Shown piece by piece: positions 54,873-64,000 of a stretch of 64,000 bases of DNA. The position numbers and the translations under genes were made by a program. This DNA is from Thermotoga sp. KOL6 (GTDB lineage Bacteria; Thermotogota; Thermotogae; Thermotogales; Thermotogaceae). Under the pieces are notes generated by a model, which was given only the letters and a program-made list of their open reading frames with translations, ran no database searches and had not been told where the DNA came from. The stretch lies in contig NZ_LNDE01000001.1 in assembly GCF_002866025.1 (NCBI RefSeq), positions 1 through 64,000 on the forward strand. The letters are read 5' to 3'. The first letter of the stretch is position 1. Every line of letters begins with the position of its first letter.

Positions 54873-56138
54873 ATGAATCTGAATCTCACAGTTTCTTTGA
54901 ACGCTTTTGTGAACATGTTTAGAGAATTCGAAATTCACGAATATTCGTTTTTTATAAAGCACGCTTTTCGGGTTGCGAAAATAGTGAGGGAGTTGTCAAA
55001 ATTTTTGTCTCTTCCTGTGGATTCGGATTATGTTTATCTTATGGGATTGCTTCACCAGATAGGGTTACCTTTGATTGCAGCAACCGAGCATCCCGAATTC
55101 TTTAGACAAAAATTCGGTAAAATCTCAGATATGGAAGAACTTTCAAAAACATTCAGCGGTGGTGAGAAACATCCGATTGTTAGCAAACAGATTCTTTCTT
55201 CCGTTCGCTTCTTACCTCAAAACCTTTCAAATGCGATCTTCTATCATCGAGATCCGTCGAAATGTATGGACCTGGAAAGAACGCTTTCATACAGTCTGAT
55301 GACTGCGGATATAGTTGCCAGAAAAGCTGCGATGTACGAATCATTGCATAGTAAATTTTTGGAGGAGACAGTCTACGAGATAAAGGAGCATAAGGAAATT
55401 CCAGACACCGTTAAGGATGCCATGTTAAAGATTCTAAGCAGATACTCTTTCGCTTATCTTATAGACGATCAACCAAGATTTTTTTCAGAAAAAGAACTGA
55501 CTCTTGAGGAGTTCGGCTCACTCGCCAAACTTTTGGTCTTCCTTCTCGATTTCAGGAGTACCTTTACAAGGAACCATTCCATTTTGGTCGCAGAAGTGTC
55601 AAAAAAGATAGCAGAAGAGATTTTAAGTGAAGAAGATGGAAGACTCGTTTACATAGCAGGATTGTTACATGACATAGGAAAAATAAGGATTTCCCCGCAA
55701 CTACTCCACAAGGCAAGCAGATTGAATGAGCAAGAAATGTTCGTTATGAAAACCCACGTCTTGGAAACTTACAAGATACTATCGGAATCTGGAATTGCTC
55801 CATGCGTAACGAACATAGCTGCCGCTCATCATGAGAGACTCGATGGAAGCGGGTATCCTCTAGGATTGACTGCCAAAAATTTGATGATTCATCAGAGAAT
55901 TCTTCAAGTTGCCGATGTGTTCGTTGCTTTGATCGAGGAAAGACCCTACAGGAGAGCCCTTTCCGTTCCTGAAGCTTTTGAGATTTTGGAAAGTGAGATT
56001 GAACGTGGAAGATTAGACACAAGGATTTTCGAGGCGTTGAAACAAATAATAAATGAAGGAAATCTTAACATACCTGAATCTTTTCTTATCCCAGATTACA
56101 TTAGGTTTTCCTCTTCAAAATTTTCAGAAGGAAGGTAA
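54873..56138 (+). CDS. HD-GYP domain protein with a second, degenerate HD domain
   Basis: A 421-aa protein. The C-terminal half is an HD-GYP domain with H266-D267 (LLHDIGK), H319-H320 (AAHHERLDG), the GYP motif at 327-329 and QVADVFVAL, all needed to hydrolyse cyclic di-GMP. The N-terminal half repeats the fold, but its metal motif reads HQ (H61-Q62) in LMGLLHQIGLP, so it is probably a sensor or dimerisation domain. ATG 54873 is chosen because GGGGAG lies about ten bases upstream and the upstream alternative has no ribosome site. It overlaps the convergent vanZ-like gene by 38 bases. Confidence 0.9.
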   Translation: MNLNLTVSLNAFVNMFREFEIHEYSFFIKHAFRVAKIVRELSKFLSLPVDSDYVYLMGLLHQIGLPLIAATEHPEFFRQKFGKISDMEELSKTFSGGEKHPIVSKQILSSVRFLPQNLSNAIFYHRDPSKCMDLERTLSYSLMTADIVARKAAMYESLHSKFLEETVYEIKEHKEIPDTVKDAMLKILSRYSFAYLIDDQPRFFSEKELTLEEFGSLAKLLVFLLDFRSTFTRNHSILVAEVSKKIAEEILSEEDGRLVYIAGLLHDIGKIRISPQLLHKASRLNEQEMFVMKTHVLETYKILSESGIAPCVTNIAAAHHERLDGSGYPLGLTAKNLMIHQRILQVADVFVALIEERPYRRALSVPEAFEILESEIERGRLDTRIFEALKQIINEGNLNIPESFLIPDYIRFSSSKFSEGR

Positions 56139-56592
56139 CTAGTAAAGACAAAAACACTCCAAAAAGGGCTCCGTTCATATCTATCACCACATCGTAAAGA
56201 GACGAACCCCTTCCACGAAAACCCTGGTTGTACTCGTCCAGAACCGCTACCACAGTGGGTAAAGAAAAGCCAAGCAAAAAGGAAAAGAAAGTATTCTGCC
56301 CCCTGGAAACTGCGAACAAAAAAGCCAGGATTCCAAGAATGAAATACAAAATGAAATGAGCTGACTTTCTGACGAGATCTTTAGGTTCTTTTTCAGGAAA
56401 CCACCATTTCTCCAGGATGAATCTTAGTTTGCTATACCACTCAGTTTTGGTGAAGTCTAAAATGTTGTCCACTTCTTTCAAAAATTTGTAAACTTTCCCC
56501 GACTGAACACTCGATTGGTAAGGGGGTTGGGATGAAAAATAAAACACGATAACTATCCAGATGATCAACACCACCACCAGAATTTTTTTCAT
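56101..56592 (-). CDS. VanZ-like membrane protein
   Basis: A 163-aa protein with four hydrophobic helices. The VanZ family signature is present: RKSAHFILYFILGIL (His after a basic pair) and VLDEYNQGFRGRGSSLYDVVIDMNGALFG, with DExxQ-x-F-x-R-x4-DV-x4-G. The family includes a teicoplanin-resistance protein, but most members have no known role and occur in genomes without resistance. A hydrophilic loop of about 50 residues follows the first helix. It overlaps convergently with the HD-GYP gene. Confidence 0.9.
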   Translation of the reverse strand: MKKILVVVLIIWIVIVFYFSSQPPYQSSVQSGKVYKFLKEVDNILDFTKTEWYSKLRFILEKWWFPEKEPKDLVRKSAHFILYFILGILAFLFAVSRGQNTFFSFLLGFSLPTVVAVLDEYNQGFRGRGSSLYDVVIDMNGALFGVFLSLLVTFLLKILKRKT

Positions 56593-56713
56593 ACAGTATC
56601 ACCAACCATTGTTTTGATCAAAAAAATCTTATCATAGCTTTTCGACTTGTGCGGAATAACTGATAAAATTTTGTTGGATCTATAAACTGTCATCGTGAAG
56701 GAGGGAGACTTGA

Positions 56714-57475
56714 ATGCACTTTCCGAAGTGTTCCACCGTGAAGAAATCCCTTCCTATCTTTCTAGAGGGTGGCGAAGAAGGCGTTCTGTTTATTCACGGT
56801 TACACGGGCTCACCGCATGATTTCGAGTATATGGCGAAAGAGTTGAACAGGGAAGGATTCACTGTGTCTGTTCCAAGACTTCCCGGACATGGAACCTGTG
56901 GAGAGGATTTTCTCCTTTCGGGAGCGCGAGATTGGCTTAGACGAGCGTTCGATGCCTATTATGATATGAAAGCGATTTGCAAGGAAGTGCATGTGGTTGG
57001 GCTTTCAATGGGAGGAGTCATTGCGATCATACTAGCCGCTCGGATGAAACCTCGGAAATTGGTAACTCTCGCCGCTGCTACACATGTTTTCGACAGAAGA
57101 ATTGCTTTAACACCTATATTAAAGCCTTTCACTAAAAAGATGCCTCGAGAAAACTTGGAAACGTATGACGATTCGGATCTCGAGTATCTCAGAAAAGAAT
57201 ATTGGTCTTACAACTGGCCTAAACAGGCAGCAGAGCTTTACAAGCTCATGAAACTTTCAAGGAAAGTGGTAAAGGAAGTCACATCCGAAATCCTCGTTGT
57301 GGCTGCCAAAAACGATAACGTAGTTCCAATGAGAGCGGCAGAGTTCATCTACAACAGTGTACGATCGGAAAAAAGAAAATTACTCGTCTTTGAAAAATCC
57401 GGACATGTTTTGAGTAACGACGTGGAGAAAGAGGACGTTACGAAGGCAGTGATCGATTGGTTGAAGGGGGAATGA
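56714..57475 (+). CDS. Carboxylesterase / lipase-like alpha/beta hydrolase
   Basis: A 253-aa alpha/beta hydrolase of the small Est30-type carboxylesterase group. The oxyanion region is LFIHGYTGSPHDFEYMAKEL, the nucleophile elbow GLSMGG, the acid in AAKNDNVVPMRAA and the catalytic His in KSGHVLSNDVEK. No signal sequence is present, so it is cytoplasmic. GGAGGGAGACTTG lies upstream. The MFS gene begins three bases after its stop, so the two may be functionally linked. Substrates are probably short-chain esters. Confidence 0.9.
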   Translation: MHFPKCSTVKKSLPIFLEGGEEGVLFIHGYTGSPHDFEYMAKELNREGFTVSVPRLPGHGTCGEDFLLSGARDWLRRAFDAYYDMKAICKEVHVVGLSMGGVIAIILAARMKPRKLVTLAAATHVFDRRIALTPILKPFTKKMPRENLETYDDSDLEYLRKEYWSYNWPKQAAELYKLMKLSRKVVKEVTSEILVVAAKNDNVVPMRAAEFIYNSVRSEKRKLLVFEKSGHVLSNDVEKEDVTKAVIDWLKGE

Positions 57476-57477
57476 AG

Positions 57478-58758
57478 ATGGCAGTTCTCTTCATTCTTGT
57501 GCTTATGGTTCTTCTGAATGCAGATCAGATGGTTATGTCTCCGAATATCGGTGCGATAGAACAAGAATTTAGCATCAGCGATGCCCAGATAGGACTGGTC
57601 GCTTCTTCTTTCACCGTAATCGGGGCTTTAGTAAGTCTTGTTTGGGGTTATCTTGCCGATAAATACAATAGAAAGAACTTGCTCATCTACTCTATTCTCG
57701 TGGGAGAGATCCCGTGTCTCATGAGTGCCTTCTCTAAGTCTTACGGTGAACTCTTTTTCTGGAGGGCTCTCACCGGTATTGGTGTTGGAGCATCTTTTCC
57801 CATTGTTTATTCAATGATCGGAGATATGTTCGACGAGGTGCGAAGGGGAAGGGTTGTGGCCCTCATTTCCTCATCTATATCCATAGGGAGTGTGTTTGGG
57901 ATGATCGTTGGGGGTTTTCTGGGACCGAAATACGGTTGGAGAATACCATTCATCGTAGTTTCGGTTCCTAACATAGCCCTCGCCATACTGAGCATTTTCG
58001 TTTTAAAAGAACCAAGAAGAGGGGCTTTCGAGAAAGGAATCGGCGAACTCGTCCAGTCCGGTTATGTCTATCCCAAGATACCAAAACCTTCAGATTATGT
58101 AAAGTTGATCAAGGTCAAAACAAATTTACTTCTTTTTCTTCAAGGAATTGCGGGGACGATTCCATGGGGAGCTATTCCATACTTTCTCGTGGAATTTTTT
58201 AGGAGAGAAAGAAGTCTTTCTGTCGAAACAGCAACGCTCGTGTTTCTCGTCTTCGGCCTTGGAAACATTGCGGGAATAATCTTGGGAGGAATGTGGGGAA
58301 GTAGTTTATACGCACGATCGAAATCTTTACTTCCCATTTTTTGTGGAACGACAACGGCCCTCGGTGTTCTATTCACCATCGTCACCTTAAACTACTTGGG
58401 AAGTCTAGTTACTCTGATGCTTCTTGGATTCATAGCATCTTTCACGGCGAGTCTTACGGGTCCCAACGTGAAGTTCATGCTCTTGAACGTGAACGAACCT
58501 CAAGACAGGGGGAGAATATTTTCCATATTCAACCTCACAGATTCTCTGGGAACGGGTTTTGGAAAATTCGCCGGGGGAATGATGTCTGTCGCTCTCGGTT
58601 CCCTGGGAGCTGCTTTGAAAGTATCTGCCTACTTTTGGTTGATATGCGCTGTTCTTCTGTTCGTTCTCGTTTTTTACTTTTCCAAAGATGTGGAAAAGCT
58701 TCAGAAAAGTATGATGGAACTCGCCAAGACTTCATACACTTCAAAGACTTCTGGATAA
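57478..58758 (+). CDS. Major facilitator superfamily transporter
   Basis: A 426-aa permease with 12 predicted helices. The MFS loop 2-3 motif is SLVWGYLADKYNRKNLL and a similar motif appears around residues 120-130 (DMFDEVRRGRVVAL). The N-terminus LNADQMVMSPNIGAIEQEF resembles transporters of the sugar-phosphate/anion or spinster-like groups. ATG 57478 is preferred: GGGGG is seven bases upstream, while ATG 57472 overlaps it. The gene is coupled to the esterase. The substrate is unknown. Confidence 0.92.
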   Translation: MAVLFILVLMVLLNADQMVMSPNIGAIEQEFSISDAQIGLVASSFTVIGALVSLVWGYLADKYNRKNLLIYSILVGEIPCLMSAFSKSYGELFFWRALTGIGVGASFPIVYSMIGDMFDEVRRGRVVALISSSISIGSVFGMIVGGFLGPKYGWRIPFIVVSVPNIALAILSIFVLKEPRRGAFEKGIGELVQSGYVYPKIPKPSDYVKLIKVKTNLLLFLQGIAGTIPWGAIPYFLVEFFRRERSLSVETATLVFLVFGLGNIAGIILGGMWGSSLYARSKSLLPIFCGTTTALGVLFTIVTLNYLGSLVTLMLLGFIASFTASLTGPNVKFMLLNVNEPQDRGRIFSIFNLTDSLGTGFGKFAGGMMSVALGSLGAALKVSAYFWLICAVLLFVLVFYFSKDVEKLQKSMMELAKTSYTSKTSG

Positions 58759-58768
58759 CAGACAGAGA

Positions 58769-59725
58769 TTAATTCAAAAACTTGAACCTGTAAAATCCCA
58801 GAAAGTATGGATTCATCTTTATAGGAGCCCACGAAGGATCGTAGTGTATGAGCTCTGAATATCTTACGAATCTCAGCTCCCCATCGTTTCCGTTTAAAGG
58901 ACCTGTATGATAGGCGAACCATCCTTCATCGCTGGACATGTTCATGTTCCCAACGTAGATCATCAAGTGATAAGGCATCTCGATATCCTCAGGATGATAA
59001 AAGACAGCGATATCACCCGGTAACGCCTGAGATACATCCTTCGTGATGTAGTCCATTGAACATTCAACCAATATCCGAGCAACAGCAAAGTTAGAAAACT
59101 CATCAACACTCTTGTAAGGACCTTTCGTTATTCTGAAAATTTTGGTGCCAACAAGAGGGATGTTCGGATAATTGTATTTTTCCACGTCCTCCCAAACGGG
59201 GCCTTCGTACCGAGACAGAACAAACCAGTCCTCTGTGTGTTTTTTCAGAGCCTCTTTTGCACAGTATCTAATAAACCCCGAACAATCTCTTTCACTTTGT
59301 GGCCAGATGGGAGGGTCGTTCCTAAAAGCAGATATTGCGATCCAGACGAACCAGTTTCTGAACCGTTCGCTATCGGTTTTGTTCAGTTCCAGAGAATCTG
59401 GGTATCCATCCCCATCGGTATCTTCCTCGCTTGGAAGAATTTGGATTACGTAATCTTTCTTTTTCTTAAAGATTCCACCGCCTTCAAAAGAGAGTACAAC
59501 AGTTTCACCAGGTTTCGCTTTCTTCAACAAAATTCCGTCAGCTTTCAAAATGAAATCCTTTGAACTTCTCAGAACGGCACCTCTTATCTTTGAAGGGATA
59601 AAGACATTCTGGACATCCTTTAGAACGAACGTGTTTTCAAATATTTGAACATCGAATCTGAATATCTCAACGATGTTCCAAATGAGAACGCCTGTAACGA
59701 TCGACAAAATGAGGAATTTCTTCAT
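58769..59725 (-). CDS. Exported DUF1175 (YfaT-like) protein
   Basis: A 318-aa protein with an N-terminal membrane anchor or signal ([18 protein letters not shown]). A beta-rich region (about 25-110) is followed by the DUF1175 domain: [15 protein letters not shown] carries a Cys like the NlpC/P60 peptidases, and YHLMIYVG carries a His. In E. coli yfaT lies beside the macroglobulin gene yfaS, and here too it follows a macroglobulin gene. The ATG at 59725 has GGAGGTT upstream and lies inside the metalloprotease gene. It is the last gene of this operon. Confidence 0.82.
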   Translation of the reverse strand: MKKFLILSIVTGVLIWNIVEIFRFDVQIFENTFVLKDVQNVFIPSKIRGAVLRSSKDFILKADGILLKKAKPGETVVLSFEGGGIFKKKKDYVIQILPSEEDTDGDGYPDSLELNKTDSERFRNWFVWIAISAFRNDPPIWPQSERDCSGFIRYCAKEALKKHTEDWFVLSRYEGPVWEDVEKYNYPNIPLVGTKIFRITKGPYKSVDEFSNFAVARILVECSMDYITKDVSQALPGDIAVFYHPEDIEMPYHLMIYVGNMNMSSDEGWFAYHTGPLNGNDGELRFVRYSELIHYDPSWAPIKMNPYFLGFYRFKFLN

Positions 59726-60227
59726 ACGTAACCTCCTCTGAGAATCTCAACAAACATTCTCTGTGGTAACCGAAAATTTCCTCTGGTTTCGTTCCTAAAA
59801 GAGTGAGAATGATCCCCTCTTCTGCCCAATGTGGAAGATGAAAATTGAGCTGCAAAACATGGTGCAAAAGTTCGTGGAGAATGATATCTTCAAAACACTC
59901 TTTTTTCTTCAAAATTGCGAAAGGTTGAGTGTAAACAACCCCGTTCACGTAGACAGCACCTATATGATACCCCATACCCGTCATTTGATTGAATTCTTCC
60001 AGACTAGAGCATTCAAAAACTGTCACGTTCAAATCAGGTTCAACACCGAGAAACTCGCATATTCTTTCAAAGCGATCTAAAAAATCCTGTCCCACTTCAA
60101 GGCTGATCAGATCGGTCATCGACAGAATACGAGGAGTCAATGCTGAGTACATCCGGATCTGTGTGAGCGTAAAGATCATGAGAATACATAGGATAAGCCC
60201 TCGCCGGAAGAACCTGATACTTTCCAT
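59667..60227 (-). CDS. Secreted HELLHH zinc metalloprotease-like protein
   Basis: A 186-aa protein. The zinc motif HELLHH and the following WAEEG segment fit the peptidase-MA-like fold. I chose ATG 60227 because GGAGGG lies nine bases upstream (60237-60242) and reading from it gives a signal sequence, [17 protein letters not shown], which a periplasmic partner would need. The price is a 131-base overlap with the end of the macroglobulin gene in another frame; a start at 60119 would avoid most of it but has no ribosome site and no export signal. It lies between a macroglobulin and a DUF1175 gene and probably works with them. Confidence 0.75.
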   Translation of the reverse strand: MESIRFFRRGLILCILMIFTLTQIRMYSALTPRILSMTDLISLEVGQDFLDRFERICEFLGVEPDLNVTVFECSSLEEFNQMTGMGYHIGAVYVNGVVYTQPFAILKKKECFEDIILHELLHHVLQLNFHLPHWAEEGIILTLLGTKPEEIFGYHRECLLRFSEEVTYEEIPHFVDRYRRSHLEHR

Positions 60228-63200
60228 TTGTTGTCGCCCTCCAAACGTAACTGAATTTTCCGTTAGAAGCGTGAATCGCAAAGAAAGCTATTCTGTTTCT
60301 GTGAAGTTCTCTGGCTGAATACCACTCGTTCCATCTGGTGTACCAGCCGTAGGTAAATTTTCCGTCGTTCAGGTCTTTTTCTCTGTAATTGATGATCACC
60401 TGGGCACACGAAGGGAAGAAATCTTCTACTATGAGATAGTCTCCTTCACCCTTGAGGTCAATAACGGTTTTCAATATATCACCAGCTTTGGCACCTACCT
60501 CTTCGACTTCAAAATCTATCTCGAAGATCGAGCCCGCCAATTCATAAGAGCATCCGCTGAATCTAATCCCCTTAGCTACAAGTTTCCTTCCGTTCCATAG
60601 GAAGATCTTCCTTGCAACGAAAGGAAGTTTCACGAACTTTCCGTCCTTGTACCAGTACGCCTCATTTTCCCCTTTCAACAGTATTTCATCTTTTGTACAA
60701 GTCAAAGCCGTTACATCCTCTGGGATAGAAACTTCGACACCGTTCACAACTAGACTGTGATCTTTTAGGAGTACCACTCCTTCTCGTGTGAGATCTGCGT
60801 CCTTTACATTCATATACTTGCTTACAACTTCTCTTTTTGGGTCGTACAGAAGTGCCTCTTTCTTAAGACATACGAGAATCAAACCGTTCAGGGTTTTGAT
60901 TTTTGAAAATTCATAAGTCTCACCGTTCATTCTCAATTTTGATCCTGTCACTTCGAACTGAGTACCATGATACTTGAAGCTTTCCCCCCAGTACTCGAAA
61001 GGAAGTATGAAGAGCTCATCAGTTGATTTCTCTTCGATTGTGCATATCGAACGTGGAACGTAGCCTTTTCCCAGAGGAACGAAAACGTCCACCAACTTCT
61101 TTTCGTTCTCAAGGAAGAGTTCATATCTTTTATAAAATCTCCTGCTCAATTCGATACCTTTCTTTACTGCGCTTTTTGGTTTCTCGGAGTGTATCACATG
61201 TATTTCCACAAGCCCCCTACCGGATATTGTGAGTGAACCCGGTACCAGAGATGCCTCCTCACCGGGTTTCAGTTCAAAGGTATTTGAGTTGTTCTTCACC
61301 TTCAAAGAGATAGAGTCGAACCTAGGAAGGGCATCAAGAAGTGCAAGAATCGCAAAAGAAGTGTCTTTAGTGGAAGTCCAAAAGTATCCATCTTTTTTGT
61401 AAAGAAGGTAGTTTATCAACTTTTCTCTCAGTTGGGGGTAAACCTTCCACTTCACAAGAGATCTGAGCAAAACGCTGTTGAGTTGGGCCTCACTGATGAG
61501 GGGATCTTCCGATTTCAGTTCTAAATGAGCCGTTTGATCGTCTTGGACCAGAAATTTTACTACCTGTTCCAAAGCCTCTTTAGAATTCAAGCTCAAAAAA
61601 ACTAAATCTATTTCACTTTTCGGCTTATACGGCTTATGCTCTACTCCGTACAGATCCAAAACGTAAGAACCATAAGCGGAAAGATGTTTTTTCAGGTAAT
61701 CAATCCCTCTCTCTATAACACTCTCTGCCACATCGTATCCTGCTCTCTTTGCAAAGTACAATCCTTCCATAACATAGCATGTCATGAAATCTCTACTCTC
61801 ATCGAAAAACCACCATCCCCATCCTCCATCGCTGTGTTGATAGTTATAGAGTCTGAAGAGACCCTTCTGGACCACTTCGTCTAAGTGTTCTATTTTCAAA
61901 CCCAAATTCGCGGCAGCCACTGCCGGAAAGAAGCTGCTCATTGTCTGTTCCACACATCCATATGGGAATTCTATGAGTCTTTCGATACTGTCCTTGATTA
62001 TTGGGATGATATCATCAGAAAATCTGATTCTTGAGAAAAGATACGATCCTTTCGGAAGATCTATCGTTTCTTTCCCGTTCAGGAATCTCAAAAGGTAAAA
62101 CTCCCTTTCGAAAGAAAATTGCTCGATTGGTAAGATCATGGAAACTGCGTCATTCCATTCATCTCCTGTGGTCACAAACTTGATTTTGGCATCTTCGGAA
62201 GGAGTTATAGCTTTTACAGTCCACACTTCTATGTGCGATGAGTTCGGTTTCATGACAAAATCTTTCACCGATTTTCCTTCAACGAATTTCAAGTTTTCTG
62301 GAAGTTCTACCCACAACCTCACGTTCAATTCGCTTTCAGTCCTGTTGAAAACAGTTGCAGATAGTTGAATAACATCTCCTTCTCTCAAAAAAGAAGGTAG
62401 ATGGGGTAATACGTAGAATTTTTTGGAAACCACCATTTTTCCTTCAGCTTGAGCGAATTGATCCCTCGAAAAACCATAGGCCGTGGCCTTGAATGTTGTG
62501 ATACTATCAGGAACCTTAAAACTGACTTTGGCGATCCCATTTTGAAGTTCTAGAGAAGGTATCCAGAGGGCGGTATCTGGAAAGTATTCTCTAACGTTTA
62601 GTTTGGTTGGAAACGCTCTTTGTTTAAAGTCTGCAAACTTTTTTTCTTTGGGCAGCGCCGCGAGTTGTTCTCTGAAGGAATTTCTCGAAACATAGAGCCT
62701 CCAAGTGCGCACGAAATCGTAGTAAACTTGGGGATAATCCAGAGATGGATAGAGAAAGTCTTCGAGGTTGGGAGGTTCTGTTCCAACGAGAGCGTATATT
62801 GCTTCATCTACCAAGAAAAGACACACTTTATCGACATTGGATCTTATTGTAATCTGGGCCAAATCCCCTGGTTCGTATTGATCTTTGTCAAAACTCAATG
62901 TCATTTCGGTGGAATTTGTAGAAAGAATGGCATCTAACTTCTCGGTACGGAAAACTCGGAAATCATCTTCGTACCCGATGAAAACGAGGAAGAGGTTTTT
63001 TTCGATGAGTTTTTCGGGAATGTCGAGATCTAATTCGACGGAGCCATTGAAAGTGAGGGGAATCGTTTCATGTATTTTGCTCGAGATAATTCCCAAAACT
63101 CCCGTTACCCGACCCGGAGCGAGAAATCGAACATGTAACTTGTCGCCAGGTTTTACCTCTTTTTTTTCTGGAAGGATCACAAATTCCCTACTCATGTTGG

Positions 63201-64000
63201 CTTCATGGTATGCATATATATAGATGTAAGTTTTTGCTTTTCCGAAGGACAGTTTTACTCTGTAAGTTTTCGATTCTCTGGGAACGAAGTTGACCAACGC
63301 TTTGCCGTTCACCACGCTTACTGTACTCGTCGAATCTTCACACGTGACATTGAGATTGCCGTTCAAAGGATTTCCTTCGAGGTCTGTTACTCTCACCGTG
63401 ATATTTACAGGTTTTCCCGGGACCGCGAAAAACGATTGATCGGATGGTAATATTAAGACATCATCTGCGTACACTTTTACAGTCTTTGTTTCTTCAATCT
63501 GCCGTTGGCTTTCATCCACGGCGATTACTTCTATTTTGTAGATCCCTTGAAAACCATCAAGGATTTTCACACCAACATTGAGAATCCCGTTGTTATCTGT
63601 GAAATCTACCTTTCTATAAGCTAGAAAGTTTTCTCCGGATTCGGAAAAGGCATAAACGTAAAGAGCAACCTGCGCTCGTACAACTGGCTGATCGTTGAAG
63701 TATTTCACCTTGATTCGACAGTTTATTGTTTCATTTGACAAATAAACATCCTTATCTGTTTCTATTTCTGCTTTGTATTCGGGTTTTCTATACTCCTCCA
63801 CCAAAAAATATTCACTGTATTCTCTCCCGTCTCTCTCGACTTTCACTTTGTACAATCCAACGGGGGCAGTCTCCGGAAGTTTTACAGATCCGTAGAACCC
63901 TCCCAGTTCGTCTGTTTTGAATTGGGACTTATAGACTTCGTTATCTTTCGTATCAAAAATGGTAACAGTTACTTCTGTTTCTTCGATAGCTCTGTAAACA
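60097..64000 (-). CDS. Alpha-2-macroglobulin-like protein, N-terminal part beyond the window
   Basis: A protein of at least 1300 aa in this window; the frame stays open to the right edge, so the start is outside. Visible parts are MG (macroglobulin) domains, the YFPDTALWIPSLELQNGIAKVSFKVPDS-type segment before the thioester domain, and the thioester motif GCVEQT at about 61940-61960 (CVEQ at 61945-61956). An alpha/alpha-toroid follows (HSDGGWGWWF, TKDTSFAILALLDAL). The C-terminal receptor-like domain ends with [16 protein letters not shown]. Bacterial macroglobulins trap attacking proteases in the periplasm. It leads an operon with a metalloprotease and a DUF1175 protein. Confidence 0.93.
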   Translation of the reverse strand, partial: VYRAIEETEVTVTIFDTKDNEVYKSQFKTDELGGFYGSVKLPETAPVGLYKVKVERDGREYSEYFLVEEYRKPEYKAEIETDKDVYLSNETINCRIKVKYFNDQPVVRAQVALYVYAFSESGENFLAYRKVDFTDNNGILNVGVKILDGFQGIYKIEVIAVDESQRQIEETKTVKVYADDVLILPSDQSFFAVPGKPVNITVRVTDLEGNPLNGNLNVTCEDSTSTVSVVNGKALVNFVPRESKTYRVKLSFGKAKTYIYIYAYHEANMSREFVILPEKKEVKPGDKLHVRFLAPGRVTGVLGIISSKIHETIPLTFNGSVELDLDIPEKLIEKNLFLVFIGYEDDFRVFRTEKLDAILSTNSTEMTLSFDKDQYEPGDLAQITIRSNVDKVCLFLVDEAIYALVGTEPPNLEDFLYPSLDYPQVYYDFVRTWRLYVSRNSFREQLAALPKEKKFADFKQRAFPTKLNVREYFPDTALWIPSLELQNGIAKVSFKVPDSITTFKATAYGFSRDQFAQAEGKMVVSKKFYVLPHLPSFLREGDVIQLSATVFNRTESELNVRLWVELPENLKFVEGKSVKDFVMKPNSSHIEVWTVKAITPSEDAKIKFVTTGDEWNDAVSMILPIEQFSFEREFYLLRFLNGKETIDLPKGSYLFSRIRFSDDIIPIIKDSIERLIEFPYGCVEQTMSSFFPAVAAANLGLKIEHLDEVVQKGLFRLYNYQHSDGGWGWWFFDESRDFMTCYVMEGLYFAKRAGYDVAESVIERGIDYLKKHLSAYGSYVLDLYGVEHKPYKPKSEIDLVFLSLNSKEALEQVVKFLVQDDQTAHLELKSEDPLISEAQLNSVLLRSLVKWKVYPQLREKLINYLLYKKDGYFWTSTKDTSFAILALLDALPRFDSISLKVKNNSNTFELKPGEEASLVPGSLTISGRGLVEIHVIHSEKPKSAVKKGIELSRRFYKRYELFLENEKKLVDVFVPLGKGYVPRSICTIEEKSTDELFILPFEYWGESFKYHGTQFEVTGSKLRMNGETYEFSKIKTLNGLILVCLKKEALLYDPKREVVSKYMNVKDADLTREGVVLLKDHSLVVNGVEVSIPEDVTALTCTKDEILLKGENEAYWYKDGKFVKLPFVARKIFLWNGRKLVAKGIRFSGCSYELAGSIFEIDFEVEEVGAKAGDILKTVIDLKGEGDYLIVEDFFPSCAQVIINYREKDLNDGKFTYGWYTRWNEWYSARELHRNRIAFFAIHASNGKFSYVWRATTNGKYQVLPARAYPMYSHDLYAHTDPDVLSIDSSYSVDDRSDQP

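Overview
The window looks like chromosomal DNA of a hyperthermophilic bacterium of the genus Thermotoga. The small 4Fe-4S ferredoxin, the S-adenosylhomocysteine deaminase, the fused NnrE/NnrD repair enzyme, the CBS-pair protein and the OsmC and iron-dependent alcohol dehydrogenase genes are, from memory, close to the T. maritima TM0919-TM0945 region and in the same order. Several proteins clearly diverge from T. maritima, so this is a related species or strain. Genes are tightly packed, often with ATGA or GTGA start/stop overlaps, and ribosome binding sites are strong (GGAGG/GAGGTG). GTG and TTG starts are common. I saw no rRNA, tRNA, CRISPR array or intact insertion sequence.

Layout: 1-7867 holds a chemoreceptor tail, OsmC protein, Fe-alcohol dehydrogenase, lytic transglycosylase, NAD(P)HX repair enzyme, TPR protein, PflX-like radical SAM protein, trmB and convergent dnaA. 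7990-11193 (minus) is a ferredoxin and a MoxR ATPase / VWA-metallopeptidase / unknown-protein operon. 11259-18668 has two membrane-anchored Mrr-like proteins, a TolB-like propeller, an ArsB/NhaD-type transporter, CBS protein, SAH deaminase, PadR regulator, methyltransferase, panD and a pseudouridine synthase. 18644-28231 has envelope proteins, glnA, a PqaA-like hydrolase, a LemA/TPM pair and a full chemoreceptor. 28269-38036 has PepF, the nickel-pincer-cofactor genes larC-larB-larE, a Xer recombinase, a DMT transporter, an archaeal-type ATPase and a DUF505 protein.

38459-43014 is a complete sugar-type ABC importer operon (binding protein, double ATPase, two permeases). It is followed by about 1.2 kb of decayed DNA with remnants of an ATPase gene and of a HAD hydrolase.

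The most unusual locus is 44227-50675 (minus). It is a five-gene operon encoding an FbpA/AfuA-type binding protein, a fused double permease, a PotA/FbpC-type ATPase, a beta-CASP-like metallo-beta-lactamase protein, and a 2,3-bisphosphoglycerate-independent phosphoglycerate mutase whose two sequence halves are in swapped order (a circular permutation). The catalytic metal-site residues are all present, but part of the phosphoglycerate-binding site is altered. I infer a system that imports and processes a small phosphorylated or phosphonate compound; this is a hypothesis.

50751-64000 has a very large secreted propeller protein with a structured mRNA leader, a two-domain HD-GYP protein behind a promoter flanked by an inverted repeat, a VanZ protein, an esterase and an MFS transporter. 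It ends with an alpha-2-macroglobulin operon (thioester-type macroglobulin, an overlapping secreted HELLHH metalloprotease, and a DUF1175/YfaT-like protein) that runs off the right edge.
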